The notes under the pieces were generated by a model. That model was not told the origin of the DNA, did not search any database, and saw nothing but the letters and a program-made list of their open reading frames with translations. A DNA stretch of 64,000 nt from Progne subis subis. Its lineage: Eukaryota > Chordata > Aves > Passeriformes > Hirundinidae. Shown here one piece after another: positions 1-10,921 of this stretch. How positions within the stretch are numbered: position 1 is the stretch's first letter; each line of letters begins with the position of its first letter. The DNA lies in the NCBI GenBank assembly GCA_022316685.1, contig JAKJHU010001068.1, positions 1 through 64,000 on the forward strand. Direction: 5' to 3'. The translations under genes and the position numbers were made by a program.

Positions 1-155
1 CACGTCAGCGCTGTTGCAGCCTCTCCAGGTCTCGGCAGCACGTATCGGCTAAGCCCACCTCTGTGGTCGCTTAGGGCACGGAGCTCTCCGGTAATGCTCT
101 GTAGCCGTCCCTCTGCTTGCAGGACCCGAACCCTACGTTGCTTCTCACCGTGGTA

Positions 156-175
156 TCACGTCGTCAGGGTCACCA
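156..175 (-). promoter_or_regulatory. Primer binding site, tRNA-Trp type, minus-strand provirus
   Basis: Read on the plus strand, this stretch resembles the 3' end of tRNA-Trp including the terminal ACCA, with a small insertion. On the minus strand it is therefore a primer binding site lying two bases inside the LTR edge. tRNA-Trp priming is known for alpharetroviruses and related avian ERVs. Positions 1-155 would be the untranslated leader, and the body of the provirus lies left of the window. Confidence 0.6.
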
Positions 176-177
176 TT

Positions 178-470
178 TGTGGAAGAACGGGAGACTAGCC
201 TCATGCTATCATGATCAAACAAGTCTCAGATTTATTAACGTGGCTTGCGTACAGATATAGTGCAGTTAATTAGTTCATGCATATTATAAAATTAGAGCTC
301 CTGATTGGTTCGCTATTTCACAATGCATATTCTTTTTGCAGTTAGCCTTATGGTTACAGCTACATGATTTCTGCTGATCAACATCCTTGTTATTTTGAAA
401 CTTCTCTGTACAAGGACACAGTATCCGTGCTGTTTGTCACGTCGTCCTGCATGTTTCTCTGCTAAACATT
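178..470 (-). mobile_element. 5' LTR of a minus-strand alpharetrovirus/ERVK-like provirus
   Basis: On the minus strand the segment ends in CA directly before the tRNA-Trp-type primer site. It contains an AATAAA (minus strand, near 231-236), a TATA-like AT-rich element (near 283-292) and a CCAAT motif further upstream, in the order expected for U3-R-U5. The outer edge at about 470 is my guess from a TGTTTAGC start, because no second LTR is in the window. It is the first LTR of a provirus cut by the window's left end. Confidence 0.5.
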
Positions 471-2282
471 AACAAGTCAGATTTTCTCATGGCTTTTACT
501 TTGCAGCATGGCCTTTACTTTGCAGCCATGCCTCAGACAATCTCTCCACATCCCAGAGCAGCTGCGACCATTGGGTGACTCCTGTTTCTATACTGACAGC
601 TTTATACACAACTGCTTGCTGTCCTGTGGGCCTCGTAATGGAAAGAAAGCACTCTGCTCCACTGCTGTTTGCTTTCTTTTCCTGGTCTTTGGCTGCAGGG
701 ACAGTGGAGAGGGGGTCTGCAGCCCCCGGGGCTGCTGCTCCCTGGCTATTGCCTGAGGCATTCCTCTCAGCTGGAGTGAGAGAGCCCTGCAGGGCTGGTG
801 CCCAGCCTGCAGCAAGCAGCACTGCTACTGCTGCTGAGACACCGCTTTGGGCCTCTCTCCCTGGCACTCTGTGCTCTCCTGCTCTTCCTGGCCCAGCGTG
901 AGGCTGGGCTGGCTCAGGGTATGTGTCTGCTGAAGCCAAACTCCTCCTGCTCACCCTGCGGTGCCGAGAGAATTGAGAATCGCTGCATGTGGCTGCTGCT
1001 TCCCAAGGAGGCTCCTGGTGCAGGCACTGCTGCAGCATCCCTCCTGGTCTTGTGTTTGGGGGGTGGGATCCCACCCAGGGCTCTGCTGTGACACTGGGGA
1101 TCCTGGCTAACTCCAGGTCTCCTTCCTGAGCTTCATCCCAGGGCTCAGCCCCAAGGGCCAGATGGGTATCAGGAATTTCACAACCTACCATTGGTGACTC
1201 ATAGTCAGAAAAATTTTAGCTGTGTTTCTAAATACCAGATGCTGTGTTGTTTCCTTCTCACTGTGGATTTTCCATCGCCTCAGCCTCAGCCCCCCGCAGC
1301 CTGCCTGGATGTCCTCCCATGCCACTTCTGCAGTCCCCCTCGTCCAGGTCCCCCTGGTTCTGTGGGCAGCTCTTTAGGCCACTGAGGCCCCGTTCCTCCT
1401 TTTTTTGGGAGCACGACCGAGTGAGAGATGATTCGGGGACTCAGCACCAACACCTCCAGCAGCAGCGGTCAGTTCCGAGCGCACTTGGTGGCCGCGGGCA
1501 GTTGCCCACAGCTCTGGCAGGGATGTGGAGGGGAGGCCACGCAGGGGAGCAGCCCCCACGCCCCAGCCCTGCCCAGCCTGCAGCCCGTGGGTGTGGAGCA
1601 GCAGGTCCTGGCATGACAGAGGCAGCGGCTGGGCAGCGCAGCACGTATTGCACACGTCTGCTACGGGGATATGTTTGCAATATTGCGTATACATGCACTC
1701 CAAAATAAAAAAAAAAGAGCAAATATGGCTTCATTTCAGAGGCATTGGGGAAGAATTATTACCACTGCTTTCCTGGCTCGTTTTTGGAAAATTATAAATA
1801 TATATATTTAATACTTAATAAAAACAATTTCTGAGCTCGGAAAGGGAGTTTTTCAATCACAAGGGTTCTTACTTCACTCCAGGAAAAGCGTAATTTAGTG
1901 TACCAGGCAGATTTTCTCTTAACACATTGCTGATGTTCTCATGCCGCCACTCTTTAATAGAGATGGAATAATTTCTCACTGTTTATGTTTGCTTTTTGTT
2001 TGCAAACAGTAGGAGAAAAAATGTGCCCCCTGTGAAGATTTGGTTAATGTGGGTCAGTTCTCCTTTCAGCTGCAGAAGCTGAGGGAGGAATTCACAGTGG
2101 TTTTCCCAGGCAGAATCTGATGCTGGTGCTTGTGCCGTTGGGGTCTGGAGAGGGCTCTTTCCTAGCACAACTTACCATGCTGAGCTGCTGGGCATGTCTG
2201 ATTTGTTTCATCATTTTTACTGACTAAGAGCAGCCAAGCGTTTAGCAGAGCCTAAAACAGATCTATTGGTTCCTCTGAATCA
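471..2282. other. Unassigned, GC-rich then AT-rich
   Basis: No gene is recognised. Open frames of up to 231 codons occur on both strands between about 500 and 1700, but they overlap each other in GC-rich sequence and match no family I know. A leucine-rich, signal-peptide-like stretch near 800-917 is followed by a donor-like CAGGGTATGT, but it lacks an ATG start. Confidence 0.5.
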
Positions 2283-2662
2283 GCTCAAACTGTGGTTGTT
2301 CAGCCTGGAGAAAAGGAGGCTCAGGGAGAACCTTCTGGCTCTCCACAACTCCCTGACAGGAGGGTGGAGCCAAGTGGAGCTCTGATCCCTGAAAACAAGG
2401 GACAGGACAAGAGGAAATGGCCTCAGCTTGCACCAGGGGAGGTTTAGATTGGAAATTAGGGAAAAATTCTCCATGGAAAAGCTGCAAAGCATTGCAACAC
2501 GTTGCTCAGGGCAGTGGTGGAGTCAGCATGCCTGGAAGTGTTCAAAAGACATGTTGATATGGCACTTGGTCTAGTGGTGAACAAGGTGGTGGTGGTGGAT
2601 GATGTTTGGATGATTGTAAAAGCCTTTCCCAGCCTTTAGGGTTCTATGATTCCATTATTCTA
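2283..2662 (+). mobile_element. CR1 LINE 3' end
   Basis: The segment contains the well-known CR1 3'-end phrases: a 'cctggagaaaaggaggctcag' stretch, then 'gacaagaggaaatggcctc', then 'ggggaggtttagattgg'. It closes with the 'ttctatgattc' terminal repeats typical of avian CR1. It is a 5'-truncated, diverged copy in the sense orientation with no coding capacity left. Confidence 0.9.
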
Positions 2663-2892
2663 AACCAGCCAGTGATAAAAGAACCTAATTTCTCTTTGTG
2701 TAAATAACTTGGGTCACTCTCTAATGTTTTCTCCATGTCCATCCTCCAATGCATCTTCCAGAACATGGAAGGAATAAACCAGGTGTGAAAACTGGAGGAG
2801 GAAAATGAGCCCTTCCCTTGGGAAGGTGTCACAGTGTCCTCGCACACGCCAGGAAGGCGCTGACCGCAGGCTAGCTCGGTTCCAAGTCACTG

Positions 2893-3690
2893 CAGCTAAC
2901 GCGTGTAAGGTCGGGGTTGCGAGCTGGGCAGGCAACCTCCTCCCTGAGGGGCCTTGGCTCCCCCACACCAGCGATAGCACTCGATGTAATCACAGCGCTG
3001 GCACTAGACAAAGAGCTGACTCTCTTGGACAGGGTTGAACAGGATTTATTAGAGGGGAGATCGACCGGGAGCCCCACCTCTGACCACAGCTGCCCAGAGA
3101 GAACCCCGAACAGAGCTTGAACATGAACTTATAAACGGGGGAGGATCAAGGGGAGGTAACAAAGCAACAAGCAAGCAGCATAACTTGGGGTGAAACTGGG
3201 GGTGTAACCATAAAACATGAGAACCAGTCACAGGCAGGGAGTAGGGGGATTTCCCAGGCACCAGCCTATCACTCGACGCCCTCCCTGGAGCTTTCCAGAA
3301 CCCAGGGAAGGGTCCCGAATTGATAGACAGGGCGCCCAAGGGGAGAGAGGGGATTGACATGAACAGGTGTAGGGTAGGGTGACTGACAGCTACCAGGCGT
3401 AGGGGAAAAACCATTGGGCAAAACAGGGGATACATGGAACAAACCTTACAAAGACCTTCTTATAAAATACAGAACTGCTTACATAAAATACTTAGGAACT
3501 TAATAGAACAACTCTCGCACCACCACATCTCCCCTTTTTTTGTTTTTTAAGAGGAGAACTGGAACGGGGGAGGAAGATACTCGGAATTTGGATACAGTTC
3601 AGCGAACCATTCCTGCTGGGTGGGGCACCCTCTTTAATGTTCTTCCTCGGGGTCCCTATCTTCTCTCAGAAACCCTGCTGAAAAAAGCTA
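2893..3690 (-). mobile_element. 3' LTR and flanking internal fragment of a minus-strand ERV
   Basis: On the minus strand an A/G-rich polypurine tract (3526-3545) is followed by an LTR start TGGTGGTGCGAG at 3525. An AATAAA lies further on (minus strand, near 3044-3049). The sequence next to the polypurine tract (GGGGAGATG then TGG) is the same arrangement as in the provirus at 15154-19430, which suggests a related ERVK-like family. Only about 150 bp of internal sequence remains to the right. The left LTR edge is uncertain (about 2820-2905), and no paired LTR or target duplication was found. Confidence 0.6.
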
Positions 3691-6600
3691 TGTAGAAATA
3701 TAGGCTGTCTTATTATTGCCAGCTTGCCATGTATAAACCAGTGAGGAGTGCATTTAAATCATTTTTCCGCAGCTAGTGCTGTGTTTTTCACTTGCTCAGG
3801 GAGTAATGGTACTTCTAGCTGCAGTCATAGTTGGTAAGAAAATCCTCCCTTGTTCTTGTTCATTGAGGAATGCAGTGACATTTCTACATTAAGATATTGT
3901 GCTAACTTTATATGGAGCTTTTAGGAAGATTTGGGAACAAAATAGTATATTCAAAGCAAATTCAGTTGCACTTCCTGGGAAGTTTGGCTTCGTTTAAGTT
4001 GGTATATTTTGCATTAGGTACTGTTTGTAGCAGTGGGTTGTAAATGTATTAAACTGTATATTTTGCAAGAGCTTTTATAACTTTCCCTGATTTGTACTAC
4101 AAGTTTTATGTTTTGTTTCGTTTTGTTTTTTTTGTTTTGGTTTTTTTTTTTTTCTTGTTGTAGAGTTGTTGTGTAAGCTATTTAAGGAATGTTTAATTGT
4201 AATTATAATACTTACCTCATTTAGTGTTCATGTTTAGATCATGGGGCTAGTCAGTTGTAGGAATTGCACAACTGCTATAAATACCTGCTTTAAGCCAGAC
4301 CTGACCTATTGCACTAAGCTTGAGTTGCTACACTGGAATTAAAGAGCACTTTTAAATTTCTTACTAGAAGGACCATCAGAAGGACTAATGTTGAGATTTG
4401 TTTTTTCTATACTGTCTGACATTACTGAAAGATGTTGTTATCCTTTCATATAATTTTTATAAAATTCTAGATTACATTTCTATGAACTAAACACCCATCA
4501 TAGCGCCATATGGTCTTTCCCCAAACATTTGCTGTTTGTGTTAACATGTTTCTATAATTTTCCCTCAGTGGAGATTAAAGCGATGTTGAACAACGCTGAC
4601 TGACTTCTTGTCACTTCCCATGGATCTTGGCTGTCAAAAAGTTTGACTGGAGCAGTTTCTTAGAAAAACAAGAAAATGTATTTTTTATACTTAAAATGTG
4701 GCTGAAACTACAGTGAGTCTCAAGGATAAGTAGTCCAAGGTTTGTCAGCAGCTTCTCTGGGAGTTCAGTGGTGACTCCTTGGAGAAAGCTTGTGAGTTTT
4801 GGGTCCAAATACTTTTTGAGATGTCATTGTAAGGGGTTGAATTCTACTTGCAAGTTCTAATTCATTACCTACCTTGGGAGTTCAAATCTAAGTACTTTAG
4901 TATTACAGGTGTTAAAATGGTAACTGAGCTTCTGATAACTCTACAAGTGTTTCAGAGGCTTTTTGTAAATCATTGCTTTTTCAGAGAGCTGAATGTTTGC
5001 AGCAGAGCCTGCTGCCTCTCAGACTCACCCGTGAAATTTCTGATAAGCAGCAGACACGTTGACAGCATTTCAGTGTTCATTGTAAAGTTACAATTGGAAA
5101 ACACACCGCTCCTCCATATTTACAAAAATTTGGTGCCTTAATGCAGAAAAGGAAGAACACTGTGTGTGTAATTTTATCTTTAAAACTTCCTGTATTTCAC
5201 CAGACATATATATGCATATATATATATGTGTGTGTGTGTGTGTGTATATTATTTTGTGCTTTAATTGGGTTCCTCTGCTGCAATAATATGTTAGATGAAT
5301 AAATCAGTGCACAATGCTTTCAAAAGATGCAATTATTAATCATGAGCTGTTTATAAATGGACTGTAACTATGGCTGGTCATGTAGATGATCATAAAAATT
5401 ATGCAGGAGAGAGAGACATGGCAGGGGCTGAGAAGTTGGAGTCTGACAGCTGGAGAGGGCTTGAACTACCAATAAATAACTCATGGAGGGAGAGGGAGGC
5501 TGCAAATCCTAGAAAATATTTTTTAGTTCTTTTTGCCAGAGGTTTCCAGAGGAAACTTGTTTTGGCTGATGTAAAAAAGACACACATTTCACCAAACCAT
5601 TTTAGTGTTAAAAGCCATTTCATCTGCTTACACTTGCTTTGAGTATTTTCTCCTGAAGTGCAGAGCTGTGCTGCACATGACCAAGATGCACAATGTGCAA
5701 TCACAAGCAAGGGCAGTGAAACTCTGGGTTTGACTGTGTGGGATTAAAGAGGAAACTAGCATGGTGTTGGTATCTGTGTGTGTACATCTCTTTATTCTGC
5801 ACTGCATGGTGATGGTTTAACAGGTTTCTCCTGCCACCAAGGATTGGATTAACTCCTCCTTGCAGATACAGGCTGGTGAAGAAATTTCTTGAGCTTTTTT
5901 TCCACCAAATAACCTGGATTCAGCATTCCCAGGCCAGGTTACAGCTGGAAATCCCAAACATGTACGCACAGCGCTGAATTTAGAGAGGAATACAGGCTTC
6001 ACGAGCTTGCCTTGCTTTCTGCCAGTTCAAGGTAAACAATAGCCTTCATTTTCCTGAAGATAAAATCGGGGAGAGAATGCGTCTGATAGGAATAAGGCTC
6101 CTAATGAAGCATGTGATGGTTGTGTTGTCAGCTAATTATCTTTTCCATCTGTTACCTAATAGAATTCTGCAACACTGGGGTTTAAGGTTTGTCAAGTTTT
6201 GCTGTCTTTCACTCGAAACCTGAACGTGTCTGCCAAGGCCAACAATGAAGCAAATACATTAAGATATAAATCTCTAGTGAGCAGCCTGAGTTATTTGTAT
6301 TGGATGAACAAGGCTGCAAGTAGAACTGGGGTGTCTTTTGGGTTGCTGGAGGTGAGAGTGCTTTAAGAGCTGAAAACTTTCATATTCAGCTTTAGCTGTG
6401 GGAATGTGTGAGCCTGAGATGTGAAAGAATGCAGACCTTTCAAAATATGGTATGTGAGAAAAATGTATGATTTAGTGTTTCCATTTCCATCGAGGAAATA
6501 GCAATGTTCTGCTTCAACCAAATGATAAATTTGCTTTAAACTTAGTCACATGATTATCAGGGAAGCAAATTCCCCCTCCACCCCTGTCAAAGCAGCTGAG

Positions 6601-6902
6601 GGCAAAGCTGGGTGTCTTGAAGCCACCTGCTACCTGCAAGACACAGTTCCATTACTCACTGAGGGGAGGATTGCACTTTTCCTCTTTTCAAAGGCCTTTT
6701 TTAAACAGGCTTTGAATAAGAGATAGAAGTGTTTGTCAAAATCATTAAAAAATTACCAGAATCTGAATTGGGTTTGTGGTCGCTCCCCTCAGACCAATTA
6801 TAAGCATGAGCCAGTCTTGGACAAACACACACCTTTTCCTTCAACAGAGCACTGAGGGGCAGTATCATCAGTGTTTGTGCTTTTGAAACACTGATTGAAG
6901 TT
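3691..6902. other. AT-rich unassigned sequence
   Basis: No convincing coding exon or repeat family is seen. There is a poly-T rich run near 4105-4153 and a dinucleotide repeat listed separately. It may be intron or intergenic DNA. Confidence 0.5.
5205..5248. repeat. (TA)n/(TG)n microsatellite
   Basis: Alternating TA steps are followed by an uninterrupted TG run and then TA again: a compound purine-pyrimidine dinucleotide repeat. Confidence 0.9.
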
Positions 6903-7035
6903 GCAGAACCCCAGGATGGTTTGGGTTGGAAGGACCTCAGAGCTCATCCTGTCCCAGCCCCTGCCATGAGCAGGGACACCTTCCACCATCCCAGGGTGCT
7001 CCAAGCCCTGCCCAGCCTGGCCTTGAGTGCATGAG
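6903..7035 (-). mobile_element. CR1 LINE fragment, antisense
   Basis: Plus-strand reading gives 'gaatggtttgggttggaagg'-type sequence, then 'ccctgccatgagcagggacacc' and 'ctccaagccctgcccagcctgg'. This is the reverse complement of the avian CR1 3' end. It is short and 5'-truncated. Confidence 0.85.
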
Positions 7036-9216
7036 GTTCAGCATGGAATGGATCATCCCAGCCTCACCTCGTACAGAAATGTGGCAGGAAAAGGCCATTT
7101 TGCTTCTTCTGCTACCACAAAATGCATCTTGAGCTCTCTGTGTAGCACTAAACATGGAAATAACGGGGACAAACCTTTGATAGGAGAAGGAGAATAGTGC
7201 AGAATCATCCCTGGGTGCAAGCAGGGCTTGGAATAAATACAGCTAAACCAGTAATTATCACTGCTGCCTTTCCATCTCTTAGGCCTGGGGCAAAAAAGGT
7301 CTTTGGATGCTGCTTGGGGTATTAAAAGTGTGAGGGGGATGCAAAAGGTTATTTGTGGCCAGTGAGCTGCTCGGTGTTGGAGCTTGTGGAGCAGTCCTGG
7401 GCTCTGCTCAGGATCACGATCTGCAACCAGCTGGAGCCCACAGGGAAGAGTCCTGCTGACAGTGACTGCCAGGAGTCAGCAGGCCTGGGTTCAGACAGGT
7501 TTCCTCCTGCTTTGTACAAGGGATGGTTCAGTCCAGGTGGATTTTGAATTAGGGAGACTCAGTTACATCTTGTTGAAGCAGATGTTCAATTTCCAGTGAC
7601 CCACTTAAAACCTGCTCCCACCAAAGTGCTCCTTGTTCCTCAGCTCCGTGGGGTGATCTGTGTGCTGAGAGTCAGAAATATCTTCCTGTGAGCTATGGCA
7701 GGAGCAGGCAGAAGTTTCTAAAGATGATGCTGTCAGGAATGTGCAGTCCTGGGTTAGCATCATCTCATAACACAGCTTCATAACACAGCACAGGTACAGT
7801 AATGTTGTAGGAGATGTGGTTTTAAAATGAAGTTGTTTAGAATTTTATTGCATTTACAACAGATTAAGTGCTCTGCAATGAACAACCCGCAAGTGCTCAG
7901 TTTAACAGGTGCTGAGCTGCTGTGTAAATCCTTCCATGAACCCTTTCTTGGTCCATCTCATTATGCACCATAATTGTGTGGCCAGGCTTGTTTCCAGGAA
8001 ATCTCCTCTAGCCCTGTGGCAATCTCAGTATCATCAGGCCCTCCCTGCAGGGAAGAGTGAAAAAACATGGCAGTGGGAAAGATGACCAGTGTTTACAAGC
8101 AGCTGATGGGAATCCCAGCTGCTTTAGTGGAGTTGCATAACCTTGGAGTGGGAAATGCAGTGCCCTGAGGAGAAGGCAATGCCAGCGATCCTCTCCATGG
8201 GAATGCTGTCAGATGAAGTGTTGGCATTGTGTGAGTGGTCACATTTAAACCCTCCAGCCTGTCCTTGCTGAGGTCCTTGCTTATGCAGAAGGGCTTGGCG
8301 GGTTTGTATTGTAATCGGAGTAAATATCTCTTGAATGCATGTTGAATTTGGAAATCTGATGTGGCTCAATTAAAATGTGATTAGGTTTTCTGTCTCCACT
8401 GTAGAGGCTGTAAGTGCGCTGGAGAACCGTTTAATGTTGAAGGCTGGCCTGCTGCTTTTGGCTGAAATGCAGCTTGAAAAATGCAATGCTCTGAGAAATT
8501 CCAGGACTCCCACTAGGTCAAAAAATTTTTTCTCAACTCTAGCATTTCATCAAGTTCCCTAGTAACATGTCTCCATGTATCACAATCCTTATTACTTGGA
8601 AAGCCACCAACCTCGCAATGAGCTGAGAGTTTTTGTTATGTGTGCTGGATGACATTCTCCAGGTAGAGAGGTCTGATTAAAACAATTTCCATCCCTCCTG
8701 ATTTCAGAACAGCATTTGTGTTACATGCTCTTGTTCTACTGTGCGTTACGTGCTTCGGGTGAGATTCATTTAGTTACACTGAGTATTTATCTAGTCTAAT
8801 TCTATTAATTACAGTATTTTTAATCAACTTCACCTGGGGTAATATGTCCAGGATCCAGTCACTTAAACCTGAGCTGAAGCAGAAATGAGCTGTACTTTCA
8901 AAAGTGTACTTGGCATAAATCAAAATGTTATGGACAGGACAAAAGAGCCTAAAAATCCATGAGCTAGTCCTGTTGTGGTGGACCATGCTGATTGAGACTC
9001 GATAATGTCTCACTTCAGTACAGCAAACCTTGGGGAGAACTGTGTCCAGCTGGTCTTATTATGGACTGTTACTTTCCTGGAGAAATGAATCACCACAAGT
9101 GTAAAGTGCAAATAGTGGGGGTTGCCTTAACTTCATCTTGGCTAAAATGGATTTTTGTATTTTGCACTGTCACTGTGACGGTGCTGCCATACGCTCAGGT
9201 TGTGCTTTGAGCTGAA
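7036..9216. other. Unassigned sequence
   Basis: No gene, RNA or repeat family is recognised. Open frames are all below 90 codons and show no family resemblance. Confidence 0.5.
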
Positions 9217-9399
9217 TTGGTGGCGAAGACAGCTGTGCTGCCCTGCCCCAGGGGACAGCCAACATCTGAGCTCCTTGCTCAGAGCCTCCAGGGCAGCAGA
9301 GCAACCCTGGAAGACCCTGCAAAATTCAGAGCTGAGCTTTGGCTGGGGCAGGGCCTGGATGGCAAACCACAGGAGGAGCAGCTGAGGGCACTTGGTGTG
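9217..9399 (+). mobile_element. Probable CR1-derived fragment, cut by an LTR
   Basis: The end of this stretch, including 'aggagcagctgagggcactt', resembles the internal 3' region of passerine CR1 elements. A related phrase recurs at 51858-51895. It stops abruptly where the LTR at 9400 starts. It is diverged, so the assignment is tentative. Confidence 0.4.
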
Positions 9400-10921
9400 T
9401 GTCATGGGTTAGTACAGTTTGGTTTTTTAGTTATAAAAGAATGTAAAATATTTCTCCAGGTCAGGACCTGGGAATTGCTTCGGAAGAGACAGTGACCTAT
9501 CAGAGAGTTAGTTGGAATATTGGCATCTATTCTGACCACCGAAATTGTTAGCTGCAGCTTTGGGAAGTACCATATAAAACCCCTTGATTTCCTGTAGGTG
9601 GGTCCTTTTTCTTCTTCCTTTGGCCAGAGAGAGACAGGTAACATCGAGCTGGGCCTGCTGCTCCCCCTTTTTGGGTGGGAACTGGCCTGAGGCCTGGCCC
9701 CGGATTCCATCGGCTCCCAGGTGAAGGGGGGGAAGGAGAGGTTGCTGTTTTGTAGCAGCTACTTTCTTCAGACTTCCCTGGAGCAGGGAGAGATCTCTGC
9801 TAGGCCTTGATAAGAGCTATGGGCACCATTTGGGCTGAGGCCAACCCGATTTACACCGAGGAGTGGGCTGAAAAGGCATTTATGATCCTGCCTGGTTTTT
9901 GAGATTCCGGACTGCCTGAGTGCTCCGATCTCTGATGTTTCTGTCAGTTCTTCCTCCTTCATCAGCTCGGCCTTGAACATCTAACACCACAAGCTACAGA
10001 GAGAGAGAGACAAAGACTCCGAGCAGATTTAACTCTTTCTTAGCAACATGAAGCTTCCAGAGCTCAGCCCTTCTCTGAGAGAGTAAGGAAAGACAGAGTG
10101 AACATAAACAACAGGATGAAGTCAGTAAAGCAAGAGTGAAAAGCCTATTGGGACAGAGGGTTGAAGAGTTGGTTGCTCTATTCTTACTTGAGCCATGGAA
10201 ATGAACTCTATATTTAGGTCATTCTTTTAAATCATGGGAAAGATATGCATTTGGGGAGATGATTGTTTTAAATTGTGCGTAGATTTAAGCAAAGGTGTTT
10301 GGGATGACCTAAGTAATAGCCTATAAGATGCTTGAACAGAGATAAAGATGAAAAGCCCTCTGTGCCAGTAAAGAAGTGAGAAGATGTCTCTGTACCTTGA
10401 GGTGAAGAATCCTTTGCTTTTGGAGTTATTCATCTTTAAAAGGTGACACCCCAGTATGCAAAAGTCTAAGACCTATGACCCATAAGCAGCTTAAGAAACT
10501 GCTCCTGGGAGGGTCACAAAGGCAGGTTTCTCCGGGCAGTTGTTTTTGTGACAGTTTAAAATCCACAAGAGAACTGTTCTAAGTTGTCAGTGGGATCCAT
10601 TACTCTAAAAGTTACTCTTCTCCTAATGAATTGATGAAAGACTATTATCAGATAGTGAAACTGACTGAAAATTACAAGTTTTGTCTCTTTATGTTGTTTT
10701 GTAAGAAGGTGAACAGTTTGTAAGGGGAGGGAAAAGAGTTTTTTGAAGTTTCATTCTATTTTAGTTTTTTCCAACTTTCTGTTTTTCTATTCTTTTAGTG
10801 TATGTTAATAAAATATTTGTTAATTTGAAAGTTGAGCCTGCTTTGTTTTTCTCCTAGTCTCTCTCTCTCACAAAAAGAGTAAGTATCGAGACCAAAATTT
10901 AGTGAACGTGAAACCACTACA
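9400..10921 (+). mobile_element. Long solo LTR, family A copy 1 (working name)
   Basis: A segment of about 1.5 kb starts TGTCATGGGT and ends near AAACCACTACA. Late in it are an AATAAA (about 10808) and pyrimidine-rich sequence. The last 1.1 kb is repeated closely at 43852-44154 plus 50995-51785, where another provirus splits it; comparing the copies defines this as a mobile family. Length and layout suggest an unusually long LTR of an ERV without coding sequence. No clear target duplication was seen (left flank GTGTG, right flank CACAG), so the exact ends are approximate. Confidence 0.65.

Noticed and set aside
798..1091. Signal-peptide-like leucine-rich frame with a possible splice donor
   Set aside because: It begins with GTG, not ATG, no second exon was identified, and similar Leu-rich frames arise by chance in CTG-rich DNA.
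496..1191. 231-codon minus-strand open frame
   Set aside because: GC-rich region with several open frames on both strands; no recognised domain and no splice or start context.
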